In this document: in pieces, positions 1 to 8,721 of the stretch | Position numbering within the stretch: position 1 is the stretch's first letter | Layout of the letters: each line of letters begins with the position of its first letter | NCBI GenBank assembly: GCA_014084085.1 | Contig: NPFB01000027.1 | Coordinates: 47,425-95,629 of the forward strand | Length of the DNA stretch: 48,205 nt | Direction: 5' to 3' | Source of the DNA: Hondaea fermentalgiana | Taxonomy: Eukaryota > Sar > Bigyra > Thraustochytrida > Thraustochytriidae | Position numbers and translations under genes: made by a program | Notes under the pieces: generated by a model | Told to the model about the DNA's origin: nothing | Seen by the model: only the letters and a program-made list of their open reading frames with translations | The model's database searches: none

Positions 1-1622
1 CCGGCGGCCTCGCCTGCGCGGCGCTCGGGAGCGTGGCGCAGGCCAAGGCCGTCTCTGCGCGCGAACGCAGCCCCGGCTCCGTCGCAAGCATCATGCAGTA
101 CCCGGCGAACCGCCCCATCGAAGACCGCACCCACATGGAGCGCTTTGCGAACGGCGCCTGGTGGTTCTCCGTCTTTGACGGCCACGGCGGCTGGCAGTGC
201 TCCGACTATGCCAGCAAGCACCTGCACCTCAACGTTGAAAAGGCAATCAGCAACCATCTCGGCGAGCGCCCGGGGTCCGAGCCCCAGCTCTACGAGGGCC
301 ACGTCGACCGCCGCGTCGTCACCCGCGCTCTCAAGTCCGCCTTTGAGCGGACCGATCGCCAGTACATGGTCAAAGTATTTGGTGCCTTTGAGCTCGGTTT
401 CGGCCGCGACACGCGTGCCGGATCGTGCGCACTCGGCACGCTTGTCGTGGACGGCATGCTCTTTGTCGCCAACGCAGGTGATTCGCGCGCTGTGCTAGCG
501 GTCAACCGCGAGAGCTTTGAGCTCTCTACCTCGAGCCCTGCAGCCCAGCTCCACAAGCGCACCTCCTCTCGTGGTGGCGGCCAACAGTCGGCCGAGGCGG
601 AAGTCGACATGCATGACTGGAACATTGAGGAGCTCATGGGCGCAGCCGCACTCAGCGATAGCATCGGGGAGAACCTCAGCCCTATTATGGCCGAAGCCTT
701 GCGCGCCAAACTTCTCAACCAAATCTACGAAATGCGCAAATCCGGCAAGGCCGACGACGACGACCATCTCCCTTCCGAGGACCTCGACACAGAGACCCTC
801 GTCAAGGAGGCTGCCGCCCTTGCCAAACGGAACCGCTCGCGCCCTGGTGCCGCCGAAGAAGCTTCTAAAGAGGCGGCGTCCAGTGGCCAATCCTCCTCGA
901 GCAGCGAGTCCGGATCTTCATCTCGCACCCAGTCTAGCAACCGTTTCGTCAACGCCGTGAGACTTTTGACCGGCGGAAACATGCGCGCGGGCGAGCCGAC
1001 GAGTGAGGAGGGACCTCAGCACGATTCTTCTTTTGTGGCTCTGGACATGAGCAACGACCACAACTGCCGCGAGCCGCACGAGCGTGAGCTCTTGGAGCGC
1101 GCTCATCCCAATGAAAAGGACGTGGTGGTGTGCCGTGTCAACAATCCTGATCAGTGCTACATTAAGGGCAAATTGCAGCCCACCCGTGCTTTTGGAGACT
1201 TTTACCTCAAGTATGCAGAGTTCATGCGCGGCGCCGAGGAAGACGCTGCAGCTGGGCGATACGTCCCACCACCCTACACGCCACCCTACATCACAGCCAC
1301 GCCCGAGGTTCAGGTTCGCACGTTGCGCAAGGGCGTCGACGAGTTTCTCATCATGGCAACGGATGGTCTGTGGGACGTCATGTCGAGTCAGGAGGCTGTC
1401 GATCTCGCAGGTAAGGAGCTGCGACGTCAGGGCGGAAGTCCCGAGACAGCGAGCGACGCACTAGTTGAGGAGGCGCTGCGCCGCGCAGCGCAGAATGCCA
1501 ACCTCTCGGTTGCCCAGCTCAAGGCTCTCAAGGTCGGCCGCGCACGCCGTGCCAAGCATGACGACATTAGCGTAATCGTTGTCGATCTAGCACGATTGGT
1601 CGAAATGCACTATTGGGGCTAA
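1..1622 (+). CDS. PP2C phosphatase, pyruvate dehydrogenase phosphatase (PDP)-like, 5' partial
   Basis: Metal-dependent Ser/Thr phosphatase of the PP2C family, closest in motif order to mitochondrial pyruvate dehydrogenase phosphatase, which reactivates the PDH E1 subunit. The reading frame is already open at the left edge, with codons in phase from base 3 and the first in-frame ATG at 93, so the N-terminus, including any targeting peptide, probably lies outside. Visible motifs: ANRPIEDR (~105-128); the metal-binding FDGHGG (~174-191); GSCALGTL; NAGDSRAVL (from ~471); SNDHN...HPNE; QPTRAFGDFYLK; YVPPPYTPPYITATPEV; ATDGLWD; and a terminal HDDISVIVV. The ANxPIEDR start and the NDHN-to-PPYxTAxPEV stretch are PDP hallmarks rather than generic PP2C. 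A ~170-residue Ser/Glu/Arg-rich insert (about 510-1020) separates NAGDSRA from NDHN and is longer than in animal PDP. Family is sure; PDP identity is likely; mitochondrial location is inferred. Confidence 0.88.
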   Translation, partial: GGLACAALGSVAQAKAVSARERSPGSVASIMQYPANRPIEDRTHMERFANGAWWFSVFDGHGGWQCSDYASKHLHLNVEKAISNHLGERPGSEPQLYEGHVDRRVVTRALKSAFERTDRQYMVKVFGAFELGFGRDTRAGSCALGTLVVDGMLFVANAGDSRAVLAVNRESFELSTSSPAAQLHKRTSSRGGGQQSAEAEVDMHDWNIEELMGAAALSDSIGENLSPIMAEALRAKLLNQIYEMRKSGKADDDDHLPSEDLDTETLVKEAAALAKRNRSRPGAAEEASKEAASSGQSSSSSESGSSSRTQSSNRFVNAVRLLTGGNMRAGEPTSEEGPQHDSSFVALDMSNDHNCREPHERELLERAHPNEKDVVVCRVNNPDQCYIKGKLQPTRAFGDFYLKYAEFMRGAEEDAAAGRYVPPPYTPPYITATPEVQVRTLRKGVDEFLIMATDGLWDVMSSQEAVDLAGKELRRQGGSPETASDALVEEALRRAAQNANLSVAQLKALKVGRARRAKHDDISVIVVDLARLVEMHYWG

Positions 1623-2600
1623 GCCAATCTCACTTGCCTCCCCCCCCCCCCCCCCCCCCCCCGCTCACCACACTCCATTCACATTTACAGTCAGACAGAC
1701 AAGTATACACAAACAGACAGTCAGACAGTCAGCTGTAGGCAGTCAGGTAAGAGACCGCCTGCTCTGCACTAGTCTTTTTCCCATATAATTTGCCGCGCAC
1801 TCCCCCGGTTTTGTCTTTAGCAAGGCGTCCGGGAGGAAAGTTGTGCTGCTCGTCTCCGCAAGTGTGGAGCGAGCCCCATTCCCAATTCACCACAATGTGG
1901 CAAAATCACATCAAATCGTCTCCGACGCCCACGCACGCGTACGCGCGTGCTTGGGTCGCGAGCGGGTCAGAAGATTTCGCCGCACATCGCCATTTACCCC
2001 CATTGTAGCAATTCACATTCTCTTATCGTATTTTGCAATCTACGTATCATACGTACCATGTTTTTCCATAAAAGGTTTATCACAACCGCAGCTTTGCTCG
2101 CTGGCAGCTCACGAGCTTTTGTTTTTGCTCGCCGTCGTGTCATGGCAGCCATGGTGAAGGAGGAGGAGGAGGAGGCTCTGTGTTGTAAAATGATGGGAGG
2201 GAAAAGGTGCAAGTCGAGTAAAGGAGGTGGCAACAGGAGCAAACGGAGGCGAAAAGGGCCACAAACTGCTAGTCGCCACCAAATAAAAAATAAGCAAACA
2301 AACAAATCCCGAACAATCGATCAATTGTTTGACTAGTAACTTTTTGGATTGACGAAGCGCGGCGCGGCGCAGCGGCGCGGCGACCGGACCCGACCTTCAG
2401 CGCGGCGCGGCGCAGGCACGGCCTGCCGCGCACCTTGTTTCGCTTCTCTGCTTGCTTGTATTTCCTGGTCAACGAGCGCGCGCAAGCTCGAGCGGCTTGC
2501 ATCCGGCAGGGGCCCAGCCCGCAACAGCGTTGCCTCCTTCACTGCTGGAGCACGGCGCGCGCGAGGCCGCGTACAAGGCGGAGCAGAGACACCGGGAACG
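1623..2600. other. intergenic: poly-C tract, CAGA-type repeats, GC-rich 5' leader
   Basis: No gene is supported here. A run of 23 C residues (1640-1662) lies 17 bp after the phosphatase stop. Loose CAGA/CAGT repeats follow at about 1692-1735. Between 1990 and 2330 the base composition is AT-richer. From 2355 to 2420 two copies of a CGCGGCG-rich motif precede the eIF4E start. The frame upstream of that start stays open back to 2349 but has no ATG, so I treat it as 5' leader. Confidence 0.6.
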
Positions 2601-3335
2601 ATGGACCCCACTCCGGTGCAAGTGCCGCCGTACCCGGGCGAGCATGCCCTTCAGAGCAAGTTTTGCTTTTGGTTCATGCAACGCGACGCGAACAGCCGCA
2701 CGGCGCAGGCCGCGGAGGAGTACGAGAAGAGCATCAAGCCTATCGCGGCCTTTGAAACCGTCGAGGGCTTCTTCAAGGTGTACAATTATCTCGTCAAGCC
2801 GAGCAGCATCACCGTGTCGACCGAAATCCACCTCTTTCGCAATATGATCAAGCCCATCTGGGAGGCGCGCGACAATCAGCGCGGCGGCAAGGTCATTCTG
2901 CGTCTCGTCAAGGGCCTCACAAACCTGATCTGGGAGCAGCTCCTCATTGCGCTAGTTGGTGACCAGTTTGAGGTGGGTGATGAGATCACTGGCATTGTGC
3001 TGTCTATTCGCGCGCACGAGGACGTCATCTCCATCTGGAACCGAACGGCCGACGACACCCATTTGGTGAACCGCATTCGCGATGGTCTCAAGCGCGTCCT
3101 CGATCTGCCCGGCTTTGTGCGCCTCGAGTACAAGAGTCACGCAAAGGGAATGCGTTCGCGAGGCGGCAACGGCGAGCATCGTGGGGACCATCATCGCGGT
3201 AGCCACAATAGCCATAATAGTGACCGTTCCCATGGCGAGAGGCCTCCTCTGCCTGGATCGCAGCCCGGGCCTTCGGTGCCATCTGCTGGGCCCGGCAGCT
3301 CTCGAGGAGGCGGCGGTAGCGGCTGGCGTATCTAA
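2601..3335 (+). CDS. EIF4E2: class II translation initiation factor 4E (eIF4E2/4EHP-like)
   Basis: Cap-binding protein of 244 aa. Class II eIF4E proteins bind the mRNA 5' cap but engage eIF4G poorly and usually repress translation. The start is the ATG at 2601 (MDPTPVQVPPYPGEHALQ), since the frame upstream has no ATG. The fold is complete: HALQSKFCFWF (15-25), YEKSIKPIAAFETVEGFF (41-58), IKPIWEA (83-89), GGKVILRLVKGL (95-106), EQLLIALVGDQFEVGDEI (112-129), EDVISIWNRTA (140-150). Class II marks are F21 at the W43 position and Y41 at the W56 position; cap-stacking W87 (W102 equivalent) and W146 (W166 equivalent) are kept. Oddly, the conserved dorsal-surface Trp of the VExFW motif is Phe58. The last ~60 residues form a His/Gly/Ser/Arg-rich tail of the kind seen in RNA-binding proteins. 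Five in-frame stop codons follow in tandem (3333-3347). The gene converges on the DUF726 gene, 397 bp away. Confidence 0.9.
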   Translation: MDPTPVQVPPYPGEHALQSKFCFWFMQRDANSRTAQAAEEYEKSIKPIAAFETVEGFFKVYNYLVKPSSITVSTEIHLFRNMIKPIWEARDNQRGGKVILRLVKGLTNLIWEQLLIALVGDQFEVGDEITGIVLSIRAHEDVISIWNRTADDTHLVNRIRDGLKRVLDLPGFVRLEYKSHAKGMRSRGGNGEHRGDHHRGSHNSHNSDRSHGERPPLPGSQPGPSVPSAGPGSSRGGGGSGWRI

Positions 3336-3732
3336 TAATAATAGTAAAAAAAAAATCTTGCTTCGGTGGGGTCTGTCTGCTTGGTCGTCGAAAAGTTGGA
3401 CTTTCAAAAAGCTAGACAGCAAACCTGAATTTGATTGTACTGGGAAAAGAGGGCGTTGTCATTCAGCAAAAATGGAAAAATGGAAACGTGAAATTCGCAT
3501 CTTGACTCGAGGAGAGCGACCGTGTTTTCACAAACTAGCAGCAATACGTGTTGAAACATGGTCCCGATTTGCCGTGAACGTAAAGGGGAAACAAGAACGA
3601 AAGTAACTGCAACGATGATGAAAAAGAAGCACAAATTGTTCTTTAAATCGGCCAATCAAGTAGTTGCTTTACTGACAGTGAGGGATGTGATGTGATGTGA
3701 TGTGAGTACAAGGCATGCAGACATAAGGATGT
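3336..3732. other. convergent intergenic region with TGATG repeats
   Basis: Shared 3' space of two convergent genes. After the tandem stops there is an A-rich run at about 3345-3355, then unremarkable mixed sequence. Four tandem copies of a 5 bp unit (TGATG family) lie at about 3684-3704, some 30 bp beyond the end of the minus-strand gene. No ORF here is convincing. Confidence 0.6.
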
Positions 3733-6078
3733 TCAGGGCGTTGGCGAGGAGAACTTTTTGATGAGGTCCATGCACTCATCGAGATGGCTATAGTAGTCGA
3801 CCTGTGTCTTGGCGACGCTACTGACGTCAATGTTGGTCACGCCAGGACAGTCGACAGTGTACAAGCCCGAAATGCGGGACACGGAGAGGGAAGTCGAGCG
3901 GTAAAGCACAGCAAGGATCCAGTCGCTTGGGCTGTAACCATTCACAAGATTGCCGCTAACAATGCTGCGGATCTGCCGCCACTGGTCAGCACCGGCCGTG
4001 ATGGGCGCCCCGAGAATGATAACGTCCAGCACGAGGCCATCCACCTGCGGTCGGTTGGGCATGAGCGACTTTTTCTTGGCAACCAGATACTGCAGGCAGT
4101 GAAAGATGACGAGACCGCCGAGACAATAGCCAACGAGTGTCACGGGCCGCTGGCCGTGAGCACCACTGAGAATGGCTCGCGCAAGCTCTTCGCCCGCGAT
4201 CTTGGCTCGGTTCGATGCAACACTAAAAGAGTTGTCAATGTAGTTGGTTGCCCCGACCACGAACGAGGGCCAGGCAATTGCCGACATGAGAGCCGCGAGC
4301 GTGGTGTGAGCAAGTGTCTCGGAAACGGCCTTGCCTACAGCCTTGTCGATGGCGAAGCGCTTTAGCGAGGTGGACACGTCCTTGAGAATCTTGGTCTCCC
4401 ACACGAGGTGAAAGGTCTCGCCGAGCTCGGGGCGAAATTTGCCAGCCACGGAAATCCATTCTGCGGACTGCAGTTCGCCTTTGGCGATGGGGCCATCTTC
4501 TTGAACGGGTGCGCTGGCCGCGTCGGGGTGCGTCGCTTCGCCTTCGTCCGCGGCTTTGGCCGCCTCTGCAGCGGCTTTGGACGCGGCGGCTGCCACGCTA
4601 ACCGCGTCGTCGCCGGGTGCCTGCTGCTCCTCGTTGGGCTGCAGCTGCTGCTCTTGCTGCTCAGGCTTTGCGGCTTTACCTGAGTCTGTTTTGAGAGCGG
4701 ATTGCGCTTCTTGCGTGATGTCGTCGGCGGCGACTCCAGCAGCAGGTGCCTTTTCGGAAATGTCCACAGCGTCCAGGTCCTTTGCAAGATCATTGGTGTC
4801 TGTCGCACTCTCATCTTGCTGTACCAGAGCCTCGTTTCTTCGCTTGTCGCGGAGTTTAATGGCGCGCGCTTCGTCCGCAGCCCATCCGCTCACAAGAATT
4901 GAGACGTGAAGACCTGTGCCAGCGCGACGAGCACCAGCCTCACGCGGGACGTCACGGAATTCGAACTCATCAAGGTTGGCTGCAATACGTTTTGACATCT
5001 TGTAGCCTGTAATGCGAAGACCTTGCGCGGTAAAGAGCGTCGTAAAGAGGGCCGTGCCGCTTGCGCTTGCCACAAAGGCTCCAGTGGTGGCCGCCACGCC
5101 GCCAAACGTAGCAAGACTCGCCCCGATGGCCGGGAGCGCAAGTCCGCCCGTGACGCCCACTGCAACTGCGCCGAGTGCGGCTGCCGAGCCCACCTTGATA
5201 TTGCGCCAGGTCCGGGCGCGAGACTTTTCCTTTTTGGCCTCTTCGTCGAGTTCCTTGTTTTGCTTTGCTGCCTCGGCCTCTTGCTCAGCACTGGCAGTCA
5301 CCAGCCCGGCAATCATCTCCTCGTACTCGTCAATGCACGCGCGCGAGAGGTTGAGATACTTGCTCACAAGTCGCAGACAGCGATGCGTTCGCGCATCGTA
5401 GCGACGAGCAGTATTCTTGGACTCTGCGCCGATAAAGAGGATGCTCTGCGCAAATAGCTCGCCAAATGCTCTCTCACGGTCAGCTTCGTCGACCGTTTCG
5501 TTCCACACTTGGGCAAGAGGCGCCGGGTCCGAGTCGATGACGGCAAGCGGAAGGATTCCAGGTTTGACGTCTTTGGAGAGGGTGAGCACGTGACTGATGA
5601 CGAGGTCGAGGTACTTGTCAAGCCATTCGTTGTCTTCCTTGGTGGGGCCGCCATCGTTGGTGGAGAGCATCTTGTCACGGTTGAGACCCACGGACGACAC
5701 GAGGCCGGCGAGCGAGATCTTCATGCGATCATCTTGCTCAGGAAGCCATCCAATGCTCACGCGTCTTGTGCCGGCCTGCACAGTCGAGGCTTTAGGACCC
5801 GGTTGCGGGGCTTGCTGCGTTGAAGAAGCTGGAGGCGCTGGGGCTGAAGGCGGGGCAGCGTTGGTCTTGGCTGCAGACGTGGCTTCAGTCGAAGTCTGAC
5901 CTTGGGCGTCTGCCTCCCAAACGAGCTCCTCTTCGTCATCGTCATCATTATCGATGCCTGCTCCGGGGTCGTGTCGGCTCGTGCTCATGGGACCCGCGGT
6001 ATTCATCTCGCCCGAAACGTCGTCTTCGTCGCGAGACGGCATGGACGCGTAGGCGTCGTCGCTTTCGCCATGCCGCAT
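3733..6078 (-). CDS. DUF726/TMCO4-like membrane alpha/beta-hydrolase, putative pseudoenzyme
   Basis: 781 aa from the ATG at 6078 (A at -3). The frame stays open further upstream but without ATG until a TTG at 6387. Order: acidic, Ala/Pro/Gln-rich N-terminus; a conserved EWLDKYLDLVISHVLTLSKD block; a Glu/Lys-rich segment, possibly coiled coil; a Gly/Ala-rich hydrophobic hairpin (~296-350) likely to insert in membrane; a low-complexity acidic linker; then the alpha/beta-hydrolase part ending at 781. This order matches TMCO4 of animals and the yeast Mil1/YFL034W family, lipase-like proteins of Golgi and endosomal membranes. The elbow reads PVTLVGYCLGG, with Cys652 (codon 4123-4125) where relatives have GxSxG. 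The C-terminal GHLDY-type motif reads TQVDY, Gln759 replacing the usual His, although a histidine (H765) lies six residues on. The later GAPI, VSGNLVNGY and DWIL motifs are intact. Membership is sure; loss of lipase activity is inference. Confidence 0.88.
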   Translation of the reverse strand: MRHGESDDAYASMPSRDEDDVSGEMNTAGPMSTSRHDPGAGIDNDDDDEEELVWEADAQGQTSTEATSAAKTNAAPPSAPAPPASSTQQAPQPGPKASTVQAGTRRVSIGWLPEQDDRMKISLAGLVSSVGLNRDKMLSTNDGGPTKEDNEWLDKYLDLVISHVLTLSKDVKPGILPLAVIDSDPAPLAQVWNETVDEADRERAFGELFAQSILFIGAESKNTARRYDARTHRCLRLVSKYLNLSRACIDEYEEMIAGLVTASAEQEAEAAKQNKELDEEAKKEKSRARTWRNIKVGSAAALGAVAVGVTGGLALPAIGASLATFGGVAATTGAFVASASGTALFTTLFTAQGLRITGYKMSKRIAANLDEFEFRDVPREAGARRAGTGLHVSILVSGWAADEARAIKLRDKRRNEALVQQDESATDTNDLAKDLDAVDISEKAPAAGVAADDITQEAQSALKTDSGKAAKPEQQEQQLQPNEEQQAPGDDAVSVAAAASKAAAEAAKAADEGEATHPDAASAPVQEDGPIAKGELQSAEWISVAGKFRPELGETFHLVWETKILKDVSTSLKRFAIDKAVGKAVSETLAHTTLAALMSAIAWPSFVVGATNYIDNSFSVASNRAKIAGEELARAILSGAHGQRPVTLVGYCLGGLVIFHCLQYLVAKKKSLMPNRPQVDGLVLDVIILGAPITAGADQWRQIRSIVSGNLVNGYSPSDWILAVLYRSTSLSVSRISGLYTVDCPGVTNIDVSSVAKTQVDYYSHLDECMDLIKKFSSPTP

Positions 6079-8721
6079 GTTATCCTGTCTCGTTCTTTCG
6101 CTTCGCGTGCTCACCTGGCGGGCTTCGCTTCGCGCCACAGCGAACGTCAGCTCTTGGGCGTGCTGCCGAGCCCCGTCGGCCCGCGTCTTGCGCCGTCTCT
6201 TGCGTCTTTGCTCGCCTTCTCCAGCTTGTGCTTCTTGGTGAGGCGCAGCCGGTTCTGTTTGCCTGCCTTTATGAGCACGGTCTTCACAACTTGGTCGCCA
6301 AGAGCGTGGCGGCGTGCGGCGAGATGGCCACGTCACCGGTGGAGCTGAGAGCTGTCTCGACAATGAGCCGAGCGCTGGGTCAGCCAAGGCTGGGCGCGGG
6401 CTCGTTTCTCAGGAGAGACATCACGGCGCTAGCCAGCACAGGAGCAGGAAAAGCCTTCTTGGAGGAACAACGGAACCAGCCTTTATGGTCTTGTTGTGCA
6501 AATTGAGTGCGTTGGCAGAAGAATTCGCTGCATAGACGAAGGGCGATCGCTGTTGCTTGCTTTTGCATTATGAGCTTGATTCTACCGTCGTTCGATAAAC
6601 TCCTCTGTCCAGATGCGATAGATGGTATCAGAACTTTCCACCTCCATTTTTTCCAGTTCTTCGCAGGGGTGAAAAATCTATTTTGTTCTGTCCTCGAAAA
6701 CCCTTGCTGCTTTTGAAGGTCAAGACTTTCCCGTTTCTATGATGCCAAATGCGTTGCTTTTCAAGGCATTCGTAAATGGGTACATCATTTGTTTGCTGGT
6801 AGCCCAAACTTTGCTTCTTTGAAGGCAGATTCGCTAGCCCATACTTTGCTTCTTTGCAGATAGACGCGGAGAAAATCAGCAGCCCATGCTTTGCTAGTCG
6901 CTTGCATTCAAAGGCGCGAGACAAAATGGTTTTCAAGACACAAGTCTCGTTTCCACGCAATGCGCCAGTTCTACATCTCTAAATGACGGATCACGATGGT
7001 AGCATACGATCGAATTCTGGTCAGTCGTCAATCGTCATCCAAGGCCATATATAATGTGGATTCCAGCAACATCAAGGTAAGACCGTGCGTGGGCTTCTCC
7101 TCATCTCATCTGCATTGAGCCAAAAAGTTCTGCAGGGTCGAATGGGTCGTGTAATAAGGACAGGGAGGGGGGGGGCTGCACGCGAGAAGTTCGGGTGTTA
7201 TACTAGCAGTCACCCACCCCTTTATTAATTTTGAAGCATCTGCAGGCAGCCAGCTGCAAAAATGTTTCGCAATGGCCAGCTTCTCTCGTCAGAGAGGACT
7301 CGAAGTGACGTGGCAATGGCGACAGCTGGACGCGCAAATGTGTAACCGTACCACGGAGCAAAAAAAGGAGAATGCGTGAAAAAGGATAGATAGATAGAAT
7401 ATATTTTTTTCATGATCACCACTGGCGGCGTGCTATGGCATGCTTACTGACTGGCTGCTCCGACACATCCTTCTGATTTTGGACCAGGTCAGACCGCGCT
7501 CAGGTCTTCGCTCCTGGTCCCGTCACTTCTTTGGAGCTGCGATTCTTACCGACCACACCGATTCGTACCGGCCACAGCATGGCTTCTCAAACGCCGGGCG
7601 GAGAAGGAGCCGGAGATGCCAAATCCGGCGCGGACATTCATGTGTCTGTCGGTCGCTCGCGTGTAGTTCTTCATCGCCTTCGGGACACAATCACTCTGCG
7701 GTCCTGTCACTACGTTTGCTCCCGCTCATGCTCGCTTGCGTTTGTATACGCTCCTTTTTCTCACGAGAATCGCTCGCGTAACGTCAATCAAGAGTAGCTG
7801 AGCCTTCTTCTCCGTTCGATTCACCCGACCAACCCTGACGTCTCAACTCCTGTGCTGCTCGCATGTCGCTGTCGCGCCGGCCTTCGCTCGCAGTCGAGGT
7901 TGCAGCCGCCATCGCGCCTCGGTGGCCCATCCATCCATGCGTCCATCCATCCACCCACCCACCTACCGGCGCTCGCAAACCCTGCCCAGCTTGGCTTTTC
8001 TTCATTCATTGACATGTGACGGCAAAGCCAAAACCTCGAAGAGCACTCGGTTGTTGCCGCCCGGGTGTGCTCACGTCAGCAAGCAGCAGCAGCAAGCAAG
8101 CAAGCGCCCGCCAAAGTTCCAAGAGCGCGCAAAGCACAGGCTGCGGCGATGACATCAGCGGCTTCGTCATCGCGCTGTAATGCGCGCGGCCGCGGCCGAC
8201 ACCGCGCGGCCCTGCTTCTCGAGCCTTCGCGGCGCGCGACGCACCCAGCGCCGCCGGGAGCGAGGCCCGCGCCGCGGTACTTCAGACGCGGCGCGAGAGA
8301 AGGTGGGTGCGACGGGAACTGATCGATTGACTGATCGACGGATGGATCGATCGGTCTAAGGGAGCGGGAGGCAGGGACAGGGGGATGGATGGATGATGGT
8401 GTCACTTCACATTCACATTATTCGTATGTTTGTATGAATGCACGCGCGAGGCGAGGCGACTCGATCGATCGATCTCGGAAGAGGGGACACGCGCGCGAGG
8501 TCCCGGCGCGTACGGGGGTGAACAGAAGAACTCGGGCACGACGATTCGATCGACTGCTTGAGCGCGAGGCAAAAACGCTTTGGGCGCTCGACTCACTCGA
8601 GGGACGGGCTCGAGAAGAAGAAGAAACGCAGACCTACAATTTGCCAAACGCACGAGGCGAGCTAGGTGGGGTTGTGTCGAAGCGACGAGGAGGAGGAGAA
8701 GAAGCAACAGAAAGAAGAAAG
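6079..8721. other. divergent intergenic region between the DUF726 and desaturase genes
   Basis: A 2.6 kb head-to-head spacer. The first 310 bp (6079-6387) is an open leader of the DUF726 gene without ATG. At 6799-6868 two tandem copies of a ~35 bp unit (core TAGCCCAWACTTTGCTTCTTTG) are followed by a shorter third copy at about 6880. A TATA-like element (CATATATAATG) lies at 7046-7056, far from both starts. A CCAT-type repeat covers 7927-7964. GATC-rich stretches lie at about 8322-8355 and 8462-8473. From 8389 the frame is open and continuous with the desaturase, including ATGs at 8389 and about 8434. I see no separate gene. Confidence 0.55.
6799..6868. repeat. 35 bp tandem duplication
   Basis: Two adjacent units of about 35 bp share TAGCCCA(A/T)ACTTTGCTTCTTTG and then diverge. 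A shorter relative (CAGCCCATGCTTTGCTAG) begins near 6880. The repeats lie in AT-richer sequence about 720 bp upstream of the DUF726 start. Function unknown. Confidence 0.7.

Noticed and set aside
2349..2600. 84-codon extension of eIF4E2
   Set aside because: No ATG in frame; composition reflects GC-rich leader repeats.
6079..6387. N-terminal extension of the DUF726 protein
   Set aside because: Open but starts at TTG, not ATG; Arg-rich and without similarity to the family. ATG 6078 has a good context.
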